From a virus: DNA of 20,002 bases. The position numbers were made by a program, and so were the translations under genes. Where the stretch lies: the IMG/VR virus record IMGVR_UViG_3300027782_000466, positions 1-20,002 of that record; one strand, 5' to 3'. This document shows, in pieces, positions 6,895 to 14,457 of the stretch (positions are counted from its first letter, which is position 1; every line of letters starts with the position of its first letter). Below the pieces are notes generated by a model. It was not told the DNA's origin and made no database searches. It saw nothing but the letters and a program-made list of their open reading frames with translations.

Positions 6895-7070
6895 TCCTCA
6901 TCTTCCAGTTCATCGTCATCCTCTATATAGTCCTCGGATAATTCTTCTATGGTTTCACCACAGAAGGGGCAATGTTCTGGTAATTCTTGTGAGACCATTT
7001 CTTCCATAAAATGTATAGTATAAGTTGATTCACAACTCAGACAATCTCCTGATAAAGTTTTCTCCGTCAT
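6885..7070 (-). CDS. small zinc-ribbon protein with acidic tail, 61 aa
   Basis: Start ATG at 7070 with AAAGGA 6-7 nt upstream, 12 nt after the nrdB stop. Two CxxC pairs (C10/C13 and C34/C37, the second as CPFCG) make a single zinc ribbon. The last 20 or so residues are almost all Asp/Glu. Small zinc-ribbon proteins with acidic tails are frequent in T4-like phages; partner and function are unknown. The acidic tail could mimic DNA or contact a basic protein (inference). Confidence 0.8.
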   Translation of the reverse strand: MTEKTLSGDCLSCESTYTIHFMEEMVSQELPEHCPFCGETIEELSEDYIEDDDELEDEEWD

Positions 7071-7082
7071 CTTTTTCCTTTT

Positions 7083-8066
7083 TTAAGCCCAAACTTCGTC
7101 CCAATTTCCTGATAGAGCTCCTTTGGCATAATCTGTTGCACGATTCTCAAAGAAATTGGTGTGTGTTGGTGCATTAATCATTTCCTCAACCCACGGTAAA
7201 GGATTCTTTTTCACTTTGAATACACCTTTGAGTCCAAGAGAAATCAGTCGGCGGTCACAAATATAACGAATATACTTTTTTACATCATCGGCTGTTAAAT
7301 CTTCCATGGCACCCATTTGAAATGCCAAGTCAATAAACTTATCTTCTAGTTCAACCATCTTTTCAGCTATAGTATATATCTTAGATTTTAATTCATCGTT
7401 CCAAATTTCACGATTTTCTTCAACATAAGTCCTAAACAACCTAATCATGGATTCACAATGTTGGGTTTCATCAACGATTGACCATGTTACAATCTGACCC
7501 ATACCTTTCATTTTACCGTGGCGTGGAAAATTTAATAACATAATAAATGAGGAGAATAATTGCATACCTTCAGTAAAGGCAGAAAATACTGCAATATGTG
7601 TAGCTGTGCTTTCTTTGGTAGAATTTTTACTAGCAACACCTAAAACATAGTCGTGCTTCTCAACCATCTCTTTGTATTCCATGAATTCATTGTATGTTGT
7701 TTCAGGTAAACCCAATGTTTCAATTAAATGTGAGTATGCGGCCACATGGAGTGCTTCACGAGCGGCAAAACCCATTAACATCATTCTTACTTCTGGTTGT
7801 GGAAAATATGGAAGATAGTTATTAACATATCCACCAGCCACATCAATATCACCTTGCGTAAAGAAACGGAAGATGTGCGTCAAGAATTGCTTTTCTTCTT
7901 TATTAAGTTTTTTCTTCCAATCTTTTACATCCTCAATCATTGGCACTTCTGTATGTAACCAATGTGATTGTTCATGTTTTAACCAAGCATCATAAGCCCA
8001 AGGATAATTGAAAGGCTTAAAATAAGTCCGTTGGTCTGTAATATTTAACTCTAATTTTTTAATCAT
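7083..8066 (-). CDS. nrdB: ribonucleotide reductase class Ia small subunit
   Basis: 327 aa. The di-iron ligands are all visible: D73 (FTQGD), E104 and H107 (EALH), E166 (TEGMQLF), E200 and H203 (VDETQH). Y111 sits four residues after H107, the position of the radical tyrosine (Y122 in E. coli). The spacings E166-E200-H203 equal those in E. coli NrdB, while the region between the two halves is shorter. The subunit makes the tyrosyl radical that NrdA uses to reduce ribonucleotides to deoxyribonucleotides for phage DNA synthesis. It is separated from nrdA by iscU and erpA in one run of genes. High confidence. Confidence 0.96.
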   Translation of the reverse strand: MIKKLELNITDQRTYFKPFNYPWAYDAWLKHEQSHWLHTEVPMIEDVKDWKKKLNKEEKQFLTHIFRFFTQGDIDVAGGYVNNYLPYFPQPEVRMMLMGFAAREALHVAAYSHLIETLGLPETTYNEFMEYKEMVEKHDYVLGVASKNSTKESTATHIAVFSAFTEGMQLFSSFIMLLNFPRHGKMKGMGQIVTWSIVDETQHCESMIRLFRTYVEENREIWNDELKSKIYTIAEKMVELEDKFIDLAFQMGAMEDLTADDVKKYIRYICDRRLISLGLKGVFKVKKNPLPWVEEMINAPTHTNFFENRATDYAKGALSGNWDEVWA

Positions 8067-8077
8067 ATCTTTTTTCT

Positions 8078-8401
8078 CTATGCGTTAAATGAGGACCCAC
8101 AACCACAAGTTGATTTTGCATTTGGATTACTAATAACAAATTGTGAATCAAATTTTTCAGTTTTATAATCCACTTTTGAACCGGTCAAATATTGTGCTGA
8201 AAATATATCAACAACAAATTTTGCACCATCTTTTTCAATAACAAAATCGTCATCACCTATATCTTCATCCATTGTAAATTTATATTGAAATCCACTACAG
8301 CCTCCTCCTTCAACAAACATTCTTACTGCTAATTTTGGATTTTGTTCAGTAGCAAGTAAATCTCTAATTTTATCTAATGCGTTTTCTGTAACTTCTACCA
8401 T
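8078..8401 (-). CDS. erpA: A-type Fe-S carrier, ErpA/IscA family
   Basis: 107 aa from the ATG at 8401 (MVEVTENALDK), which has GGAG 6 nt upstream; the longer frame runs back into iscU and is rejected. The three cluster-binding cysteines are present: C35 (GGGCSGFQY) and C99/C101 (STCGCGSSF). NPNAKSTCGCGSSF and the SxQYLxGxxVDY segment resemble ErpA more than IscA. Known: A-type carriers take Fe-S clusters from a scaffold such as IscU and pass them to apo-enzymes. The iscU gene lies one base upstream, and the pair sits between nrdA and nrdB. Probably a host-derived metabolic gene. Confidence 0.93.
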   Translation of the reverse strand: MVEVTENALDKIRDLLATEQNPKLAVRMFVEGGGCSGFQYKFTMDEDIGDDDFVIEKDGAKFVVDIFSAQYLTGSKVDYKTEKFDSQFVISNPNAKSTCGCGSSFNA

Positions 8402-8402
8402 T

Positions 8403-8789
8403 TTATACTCCACATGAACATTTAAGTTCGTAGTCTTTGATTGCTGCTTTGATTGCATCTTCAGCTAAAATAGAGCAATGAATCTTAACTGGTGGTAAAG
8501 CTAATTCTTCTGCGATTTTGGAATTTGTAATTGTTCCTGCTTCGGCAATTGTTTTTCCTTTAACCCATTCTGTAACCAACGAACTCGAAGCAATTGCAGA
8601 ACCACATCCGTATGTTTTAAACTTAGCATCCGTGATAACTCCTTCCTCTACTTTAATTTGAAGTCTCATCACATCACCACAAGCAGGGGCACCAACTAAA
8701 CCTGTACCAACATTTATTTCATTCTTATCAAAAGTACCTACATTTCTAGGATTCTCATAATGGTCTAATACTTTATCTGAATATGCCAT
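8403..8789 (-). CDS. iscU: Fe-S cluster scaffold IscU
   Basis: 128 aa from the ATG at 8789 (MAYSDKVLDHYENPRNVG), preceded by AAGGA overlapping the nrdA stop. All active residues are present: C37 and D39 (APACGD), C62 (YGCGSA) and C105 (KIHCSI). The HscA-recognition motif LPPVK is at about 98-102. Long stretches equal what I recall of proteobacterial IscU (for example YGCGSAIASSSLVTEWVKGK). The C-terminus ends unusually in ELKCSCGV, adding two cysteines. The protein should assemble 2Fe-2S clusters with host IscS, HscA and HscB, none of which is in the window. Probably acquired from a proteobacterial host. Confidence 0.96.
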   Translation of the reverse strand: MAYSDKVLDHYENPRNVGTFDKNEINVGTGLVGAPACGDVMRLQIKVEEGVITDAKFKTYGCGSAIASSSLVTEWVKGKTIAEAGTITNSKIAEELALPPVKIHCSILAEDAIKAAIKDYELKCSCGV

Positions 8790-8790
8790 T

Positions 8791-10581
8791 TCATCCTTCA
8801 CAGGCAATACAATCGTTACCTTGAGCAATCTGCGTCATATCTAGCTCTTTGATAACTTGTCTTTCAATCTTCTTAGAGACTTTATCGGCCTTACCAATCT
8901 TTTCAGAACGGCAGTAGTATAAAGTTTTAAGTCCCTTTTTCCATGCGGTAAAATGTATGGCATGGACATACTTAATATTGGCGTCAGGTCTAAAGAATAG
9001 ATTTAATGATTGTGCTTGGTCTATATATTGTTGTCTGTCGGAAGCTAACTCAACCACCCATCTTTGGTCAATCTCCATTGATGTTTTAAACACAGCCTTA
9101 TCATTCTCAGACATCCAATCTAAATGTTGAACCGAACCATCATTGGCGATAATGGATGACCAAACATCATTATACCAGTCGGCTGATTTTTCACTTGAAG
9201 CTTTAATTATCAATTCGTCTAACCATCGGTTCTTATTTAAAAATGCTCCCGATAAAGTGTCCTGCCTGTAAGCATTAGCACGATAAGGCTCAATACTAGG
9301 GCTAGTATTTCCCATGATGATAGACGAAGAAGCATTTGGAGCAATAGCCATAAGATGACTGAAACGCTTACCAGTCCCGCTAGCATCAGGAGCTTCACCT
9401 CGTTCTGTTCCCAATATTTGATTAGCTTCATTCAATCCCTCTCTAATAGATTTAAAAATACGATTATTTGTTACCTTGGCCATAACACCTTCAAAAGCAA
9501 TACCGTTGCGCTGAAGGTAAGCGTGGAATCCAAGAGCACCGATGCCAATAGAGCGTTCTCTCTCGGCACTATATCTTGCACGAGCAATAGTGTCTGGTGC
9601 ATTAGCAATAAAATAACTAAGGACATTATCAAGCATTTCGGCAACGTCTTTGAGAAATAATGGTTCATCTTTCCATTCATCATACGTTTCTAAGTTTAAA
9701 CTTGATAAACAGCATACAGCAGTTCTCTGTTCATTTGTCGGTAAAATAATTTCAGAACAAAGATTAGATTGGTGTACTTTCAATCCTTTATCTTTTAACC
9801 ATTGTGGCAATTCACGATTACTTGTATCAATGAAATGTAGATATGGTTCACCCGTCATCATACGGAGTTCCAATATCATTTGCCATAGATGTTTGGCTGA
9901 TACAGTCTCTCTGATTTCACCAGAATGTGGATCTTTTAAAACCCAATCATCATTGGCTTCAGGATCCAACATACAATTTTCAATGATGGTCATAAAGTCA
10001 TCGGTGATGTTAATACCGTGATGTAGATTTTGGCAACGCTGATTTGGATCGCCTGTTGGCTTTCTCATTTCAAGGAATGGAATTATATCAGGATGACTAA
10101 TATCAAGATATGCAGCATAAGAACCACGGCGAGTACGGCCTTGACGATAAGCTAAAGAACTTGCATCATACATTTTAAGGTGCGGCATAACTCCAGTAGA
10201 TTTATCATCGGCTGAACGAATTCCGAATCCGATGCCTACTCCGCCTCCTAACATCGACAACCAATTTGTTTCTGAAAGATTCTCGACTAGACCTTCCGCA
10301 GTATCTTCAATATAATTAAGGAAACATGATATAGGCATACCACGTTTAGAGCGACCAAAAGAAAGAATGGGAGTGCTATAAGATAGCCAATGCTTACTAG
10401 AATATTCATACAACCTCTGAGCGTGTTCGGTGTTTGAGCCGAATGATTTTGAAACGAAAGCAAACCGATGTTGTGGACTCTCCTCATCATCTTTCATGTA
10501 GCTTTCTCTAAGTCTTTTGATGCCAAGTTCGTCAAATAAAGAATCTCTTTGTAAATCAATGTTGATGCCTAGGTATTCCAT
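8791..10581 (-). CDS. nrdA: ribonucleotide reductase class I large subunit, no ATP-cone
   Basis: 596 aa (E. coli NrdA is 761). Active-site residues are visible: C86 (ISCFLN), N273/C275/E277 (SNLCSE) and C290 (AVCCLSS). The radical-transfer tyrosine pair lies in KTLYYCRS and the C-terminal redox pair is C591/C594 (DCIACEG). The protein starts about where the catalytic domain begins, so the N-terminal ATP-cone that binds dATP and shuts E. coli NrdA off is absent; the shortened length agrees. Start ATG at 10581 has AAGG about 8-9 nt upstream. The stop abuts iscU, giving the order nrdA-iscU-erpA-nrdB. It supplies deoxyribonucleotides during infection. Confidence 0.96.
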   Translation of the reverse strand: MEYLGINIDLQRDSLFDELGIKRLRESYMKDDEESPQHRFAFVSKSFGSNTEHAQRLYEYSSKHWLSYSTPILSFGRSKRGMPISCFLNYIEDTAEGLVENLSETNWLSMLGGGVGIGFGIRSADDKSTGVMPHLKMYDASSLAYRQGRTRRGSYAAYLDISHPDIIPFLEMRKPTGDPNQRCQNLHHGINITDDFMTIIENCMLDPEANDDWVLKDPHSGEIRETVSAKHLWQMILELRMMTGEPYLHFIDTSNRELPQWLKDKGLKVHQSNLCSEIILPTNEQRTAVCCLSSLNLETYDEWKDEPLFLKDVAEMLDNVLSYFIANAPDTIARARYSAERERSIGIGALGFHAYLQRNGIAFEGVMAKVTNNRIFKSIREGLNEANQILGTERGEAPDASGTGKRFSHLMAIAPNASSSIIMGNTSPSIEPYRANAYRQDTLSGAFLNKNRWLDELIIKASSEKSADWYNDVWSSIIANDGSVQHLDWMSENDKAVFKTSMEIDQRWVVELASDRQQYIDQAQSLNLFFRPDANIKYVHAIHFTAWKKGLKTLYYCRSEKIGKADKVSKKIERQVIKELDMTQIAQGNDCIACEG

Positions 10582-10612
10582 GTAATCGCCTTCTTCTTAT
10601 TGTTATTAAATT

Positions 10613-11620
10613 TCAAATCTTTTTCCAGTTCACAAACTCCATTTTCGCTCTTAAATTCACGAATGTATTTTTACTTATAATGTCTTGGATTTCGTCAGGT
10701 GAGAACCCATCCAGCACCATTTCATTAATGTCTTTAGAATCAATAAACTCTGGCCAAATCACTACATTGAAGTGATTATCAATAGCTAAATTTATTTTTT
10801 CTACTATCTGTTTGTTCCTAGGTTCATTATCAAATACCAAAGTTACTTGGGATTTATCAAATAATTTGGTAATAGATTCTAAGTTGGCGTCAGCGGTGGC
10901 CACAGCATTCTCTAAGAACATTGAGTCAATAGGACCTTCCACTACATATATCATTTCATCCTGGTTGATCCTATCAAGTCCAAACACTTTATCAAAGTCA
11001 TCATTAAGTTTGATTGTGATATACCTTAATTCTGATTTACCTAACGCTCTACCCTGAATAGCGATGAGATTCTTCTTACTATCATAGAACGGTATAACCA
11101 AGCGTTGGTCATCCTTATGTAGGTTCTCTTTTTCAATCCCCAAGGTTTCAATAAACTGCTTGAAGTCTGGCGCAAAGTATAGTTCCGATTCAAAAACCAT
11201 CGGGATTTTCCTACTCTTGATATATCTTTTTGCAAAATGTTCTTCTGGTAACGATTCAATCGATTCCAATCGTATTCTTTCCTTAAAGACTGGCTTTTCC
11301 TTTGCTTCTGAAAAGTCTGGCTTGGTGTAATTGCCACGTTCAGTTCCATTTCTATATCTCTCTAGTTGATATTCTTTTAGTAATGATTCATCCACTTGTT
11401 TTAGGAAGTTATAAAATGTGGTAGATACACTACAGTTATGGCACATATAAAAGTAATCGTCTTTTTTACGATACACAAATCCACGACATTTAGTTTTATT
11501 TTTTTGTGAGTCTCCACAGAGCGGACATCTGAAGTTATAGAGGTCAGTCTTTTTTTGGGTAAAACGCTGTAATTTTGGTGAAGCACGGAGCAGAAAAGTC
11601 CGGTCAATAAAAACACTCAT
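10613..11620 (-). CDS. DNA primase, T4 gp61 type
   Basis: 335 aa, close to T4 gp61 in length. The N-terminal zinc ribbon has C32/C35 (RCPLCGDS) and C60/C63 (MCHNCS). The TOPRIM domain follows, with E228 (VVEGPIDS) and D264 (LVFDNEP), the metal-binding acidic residues. Between them lie the DnaG-type elements QRLVIPFYD and IQGRAL. The protein makes RNA primers for lagging-strand synthesis together with the phage helicase, which is not in this window. The Shine-Dalgarno is weak (AAAG). It lies just upstream of nrdA, so replication and precursor supply may be co-transcribed. Confidence 0.92.
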   Translation of the reverse strand: MSVFIDRTFLLRASPKLQRFTQKKTDLYNFRCPLCGDSQKNKTKCRGFVYRKKDDYFYMCHNCSVSTTFYNFLKQVDESLLKEYQLERYRNGTERGNYTKPDFSEAKEKPVFKERIRLESIESLPEEHFAKRYIKSRKIPMVFESELYFAPDFKQFIETLGIEKENLHKDDQRLVIPFYDSKKNLIAIQGRALGKSELRYITIKLNDDFDKVFGLDRINQDEMIYVVEGPIDSMFLENAVATADANLESITKLFDKSQVTLVFDNEPRNKQIVEKINLAIDNHFNVVIWPEFIDSKDINEMVLDGFSPDEIQDIISKNTFVNLRAKMEFVNWKKI

Positions 11621-11636
11621 AATATAACTTTATAAT

Positions 11637-12047
11637 TTACTTGAAGAACCCTAGTGTATCAGGTTTTACATGAGAAATCAACCATGACAGCACTAAAATA
11701 CCACCGGCAATCATCCACTTCCATTGATTGAGTTTGTCTAAAGCTAATTTTTCTTCACTATTGTGTTTAGTCATTGCTTCACGGAGTAATTTAAACTCAT
11801 CCATAATTTTCTCATTGGAATGTTCCATTTTTTCCAAGACGGTATCTATCCTATCATGGAGCTCTTTTACATCATCATCTTTTTCTTTTCTTCTGGCGTC
11901 CATGTCAGTATAAACCTTTGCTATATGTCGGTCGTGTTGGTCTACAAGTTTTTCAATGACTTGGTCCATTTTATTACAAATTGCTGATAAGGTCAATACT
12001 TGGGTTTTTAAAACACCAACATCAACATTTATATCATTTTCAGGCAT
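11637..12047 (-). CDS. tail-anchored coiled-coil membrane protein, lysis block
   Basis: 136 aa; ATG immediately after the stop of the small secreted peptide gene. Residues 10-105 are a long heptad-rich helix (Leu/Ile/Val and charged residues: NKMDQVIEKLV, DRIDTVLEKMEHSNEKIMDE). One transmembrane helix follows near the C-terminus (WMIAGGILVLSWLI) with a short KPDTLGFFK tail. No enzymatic motif. Its position at the end of the endolysin/holin block suggests a lysis or envelope role, but it could also be an unrelated membrane protein. Confidence 0.78.
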   Translation of the reverse strand: MPENDINVDVGVLKTQVLTLSAICNKMDQVIEKLVDQHDRHIAKVYTDMDARRKEKDDDVKELHDRIDTVLEKMEHSNEKIMDEFKLLREAMTKHNSEEKLALDKLNQWKWMIAGGILVLSWLISHVKPDTLGFFK

Positions 12048-12048
12048 T

Positions 12049-12237
12049 TTATTTCTTCTTCTCTGGCACTTTAGTACCTTCTAATTTTTTATGTACCTTA
12101 ACATCTTTACACACTTTAGTCATTTTACCTTTTACTTCTTTGTCATGGCAAACACGTTTAGTTTCTGCTGCAACGCAACGAGTAGCAATTGCAAAAGTTA
12201 AGAGTAATAAACTTATTGTTAGTAATAGTGGTTTCAT
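12049..12237 (-). CDS. small secreted lysine-rich peptide, 62 aa
   Basis: Start ATG at 12237 with AGG about 7 nt upstream, 7 nt after the holin-like gene. The N-terminus is a clear Sec signal peptide (K2, then LLLTISLLLLTFAIAT), with likely cleavage after CVAA. The predicted mature peptide of about 38 residues is strongly basic, with two cysteines in RVCHDKEVKGKMTKVCKD that could form a disulfide in the periplasm. A third cysteine lies inside the signal region, but the -1 to -3 residues do not make a good lipobox. Function unknown; lysis or envelope context. Confidence 0.78.
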   Translation of the reverse strand: MKPLLLTISLLLLTFAIATRCVAAETKRVCHDKEVKGKMTKVCKDVKVHKKLEGTKVPEKKK

Positions 12238-12244
12238 TTTGTGC

Positions 12245-12613
12245 CTATAGTGCTGGGAAACTTGTAGTTATTCCTGTTGGCTTTGATACAGGCGCAGGTG
12301 TTGGTATAGGAGTTGGTGCAATTACTGTAACAGGATTAACTGCGGCACCAGCCATCTTCTCTTGTGTACGACCAAAGGCTGCAATACCTAACACGGCACC
12401 CATAGCCAAATGAAATAGTCCAGCACCTTGTAATGTTAGAGGCTGCCATTGGTTTGTAACTTGACCATGATTAACCGCTTGTAGAATACTCCATAGAACA
12501 GGGAATATGACCATGTCCATCATACAGACAATCATATACATCCAACCCATAGCTGGACGCCATTTCTTTTGCATCCAATCTTCGTCTTTTTTAATTTCTG
12601 TTGGTTCAATCAT
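12245..12613 (-). CDS. holin-like membrane protein
   Basis: 122 aa from the ATG at 12613 (MIEPTEIKK), which has AAAGG 8-9 nt upstream and follows the previous stop by one base; the seven extra residues of the longer frame are unlikely. At least two hydrophobic helices are seen: MGWMYMIVCMMDMVIFPVLW (about 22-41) and GAGLFHLAMGAVLGIAAFG (about 64-82). A positively charged start (KKWRP) precedes the first. The C-terminal tail is proline-rich (APTPIPTPAPV). The KKWRPAMGW start and central PLTLQ...G pattern recall three-helix phage or gene-transfer-agent holins. Located two genes from the endolysin, it is the best holin candidate. Confidence 0.78.
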   Translation of the reverse strand: MIEPTEIKKDEDWMQKKWRPAMGWMYMIVCMMDMVIFPVLWSILQAVNHGQVTNQWQPLTLQGAGLFHLAMGAVLGIAAFGRTQEKMAGAAVNPVTVIAPTPIPTPAPVSKPTGITTSFPAL

Positions 12614-12614
12614 T

Positions 12615-13076
12615 TTATTTACCTTTGTTTGCATTGTTCAAACGCCATTCTATAATGGAAATACGTTTGTCTAGTTCTGCTCTGGCAGCTGCCGATTCAC
12701 TAGCTACTCTTGCACGACTTAATGCAGATTCTTCTTTCAATGCCAGCATATCTTTAGTTCGTTCAAGTGTCATAGCAGACCTTGCCAATGCAGCTTCTTC
12801 TCTAATTTTTTCCATGTCAAGAGTTGTTCCTTGTGGAGCAATGGCTTTGTTCTCGGCACTTACTACTATGTTAATTTTATTTTTTAATGTTGTTAATTCT
12901 TGAGTGGTACTACTTAATGCTGACATGAGATATACGATACAACTAAACATAATGGGAATACCAGCAAATGTCAGTTTTTCAACCAAGGCACTTTTGCTAT
13001 TTGTTGAGGTTTGTGTTTCTTGTAAAATTTCTACTTTTTTAATTAAATTAGTAATATCTTGTTCTTGTGTGGACAT
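12615..13076 (-). CDS. membrane-anchored coiled-coil protein
   Basis: 153 aa; its ATG follows the endolysin stop by one base, with AGGA overlapping that stop. One transmembrane helix at about residues 35-53 (LTFAGIPIMFSCIVYLMSAL) is preceded by a short helix. A long Ala/Glu/Arg-rich coiled coil (EKIREEAALARSAMTLERTK, LSRARVASESAAARAELDKR) runs to the C-terminus. No family recognised. With the protein at 11637-12047 it gives this lysis block two single-helix coiled-coil proteins. It may have a spanin- or antiholin-like role (inference). Confidence 0.78.
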   Translation of the reverse strand: MSTQEQDITNLIKKVEILQETQTSTNSKSALVEKLTFAGIPIMFSCIVYLMSALSSTTQELTTLKNKINIVVSAENKAIAPQGTTLDMEKIREEAALARSAMTLERTKDMLALKEESALSRARVASESAAARAELDKRISIIEWRLNNANKGK

Positions 13077-13077
13077 A

Positions 13078-13689
13078 TTATGATCCTAGAATGTGTTTAG
13101 CGTGCTCATAGTGTTTCTTACGGTCTTCCAATCCAAGAGTACCACCATTTATACGTTTAGTCATAGTTTCAATATCACCTGAATCGGCATATTGATTTAA
13201 GTTGTTTGATTCCCAAAACCAGCAAGCTGATTGTGCTGCACCTTCAAATGTTTGAACATAATCAGAAACTTCTTCTGGAGTAATACCGATAGAATCGGCA
13301 AATGCTGTGTAGTTGTCTTTACCTGTGAGTTGGATTAAACCACGACCACAGTATCTCCAGCCGTCACCAGACGCTTCATCTCCATTACCCATACGACTAG
13401 CATAGGCACGGTTAGCGATGGCTTCTGGTTTATGTGCATATTGTTCTGCGATAGATGCTGGGAATTTTTTAGGCCACACTTTAGATAGTGTTTCGGACCT
13501 GTAATTTAGGTTCTCATGTAATGCTGTGAAACTGGCTGATTCATGAGCACATTGAGCAATAAAGGCTGCAATACGATTTGGTGTGTTGATTTCATAATCC
13601 GGTAATAATACCGATAGAGCCTCATACCATTGGTCTAGATATGGGTTTTTTGGAATTAGTTGTGATAGTTGTTCTTTTGTAATTTGCAT
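13078..13689 (-). CDS. GH19 (chitinase class I-like) endolysin
   Basis: 203 aa from the ATG at 13689, which overlaps the TGA of the spanin-like gene (TGATG). A GTG one codon upstream is less likely. Seen: N-terminal helix, then AQCAHESASFTALHENLNYR with E50 and E59 at the positions of the two catalytic glutamates of GH19. It continues with WRYCGRGLIQLTGKDNY (about 111-127), SACWFWESNNLN and TKRINGGTLGLEDRKKHY. Phage GH19 enzymes cut peptidoglycan glycan strands. No signal peptide is present, so release should depend on a holin, and a holin-like gene lies downstream. Confidence 0.94.
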   Translation of the reverse strand: MQITKEQLSQLIPKNPYLDQWYEALSVLLPDYEINTPNRIAAFIAQCAHESASFTALHENLNYRSETLSKVWPKKFPASIAEQYAHKPEAIANRAYASRMGNGDEASGDGWRYCGRGLIQLTGKDNYTAFADSIGITPEEVSDYVQTFEGAAQSACWFWESNNLNQYADSGDIETMTKRINGGTLGLEDRKKHYEHAKHILGS

Positions 13690-14273
13690 CACTTAACACT
13701 TTCAAATATTTGTTTTTGTTCTTTATACCACTCCTGCCATCCTTTCAATCTATTAACAACTTCATGATATGTACCATAATTCTCTATTACTGTTGTGAGG
13801 AGTTCAGCTGTTTTAATTTCGGAGGTTCCTCTAATAGTATCAATGGTACTTGAGGGAACTTCATTACGACTGGAACTGTCGTGCAAGCTGACACCAACAT
13901 TAGACAACTTACACTCATCAGTAATATATTTAGTAACCGCCTTAACATTTTCATTTGTAGTTTCCTTAATTATCTTCTCTTTGGTAACAATTTTAGTTAC
14001 AATTTTAACATTAGCTTCCGATGACTGAGCTTCTGCTTTTGCAACTTTAACTTCCATCTCTTTTACTTTGGCCAACCAAGATTCATTATTGCTTATTCCA
14101 CCTTCAAACCAAACTCCAATAACTAACGCAATAATACAAACAATTTTGATTGGTGTAGTATATTGACTTACAAATGGAATAAAAGAAAAAAACTGAGCTG
14201 CAATTAGACCTAAAATTGCAACGATTACAATTAAATGAAATATGAAATTAGGCAACCAATCAAGTATCCACAT
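13689..14273 (-). CDS. spanin-like membrane protein (Rz-like i-spanin candidate)
   Basis: 194 aa. Two hydrophobic helices at the N-terminus (FIFHLIVIVAILGLIAAQFF and IKIVCIIALVIGVW) precede a coiled coil (WLAKVKEMEVKVAKAEAQSS). A KIVTKIVTKEKIIKETT region, a CKLSNVGVSLHDSSSR segment and a final helix with VVNRLKGWQEWYKEQK follow. The final helix and its place directly upstream of the endolysin recall Rz-type inner-membrane spanins, which have one helix rather than two. No separate outer-membrane lipoprotein spanin was found. The small secreted peptide at 12049-12237 has no good lipobox. Confidence 0.75.
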   Translation of the reverse strand: MWILDWLPNFIFHLIVIVAILGLIAAQFFSFIPFVSQYTTPIKIVCIIALVIGVWFEGGISNNESWLAKVKEMEVKVAKAEAQSSEANVKIVTKIVTKEKIIKETTNENVKAVTKYITDECKLSNVGVSLHDSSSRNEVPSSTIDTIRGTSEIKTAELLTTVIENYGTYHEVVNRLKGWQEWYKEQKQIFESVK

Positions 14274-14274
14274 A

Positions 14275-14457
14275 TTATTGAGTGGGTTTACGTTTAGCCA
14301 TCGTAATTAATACTGGACCCTTTTTCTTTTTGAGATTAACACCTGGTTCTCCGCCACGACCACCTGTACCAGCAATTGCACCAGAACTTTGAACATTGGT
14401 GGGACCAGCAGACATAGCGATACCATCTTCATTAATAAATTGTTTAAAGGTTTTCAT
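14275..14457 (-). CDS. 60-aa peptide with T4-like capsid-targeting N-terminus
   Basis: Its ATG overlaps the preceding stop (ATGA). The N-terminus MKTFKQFINEDG closely resembles the capsid-targeting peptide of T4 internal proteins (MKTYQEFIAE), which the prohead protease removes after Glu10. Here I8-N9-E10 gives the same [IL]-x-E pattern. The rest is glycine-rich (SSGAIAGTGGRGGEPG) and ends in a basic tail (KKKKGPVLITMAKRKPTQ) that could bind DNA. I infer a small packaged internal peptide or capsid decoration protein. Start and size are supported by the tight overlap and by the conserved look of the N-terminus. Confidence 0.75.
   Translation of the reverse strand: MKTFKQFINEDGIAMSAGPTNVQSSGAIAGTGGRGGEPGVNLKKKKGPVLITMAKRKPTQ

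Noticed and set aside
8402-8458. Longer N-terminus for ErpA (start at 8458)
   Set aside because: It would lie wholly inside iscU; the ATG at 8401 has GGAG at the right distance and matches where family members begin.
9355-10021. Plus-strand open frames of 100-120 codons opposite nrdA
   Set aside because: They lie antisense to a fully conserved nrdA, have no ribosome sites, and their products resemble nothing.
12049-12237. Lipoprotein (o-spanin) reading of the small secreted peptide
   Set aside because: The cysteine in ATRCVAA is preceded by Thr-Arg, not by a lipobox, and VAA followed by E gives a better signal peptidase I site.
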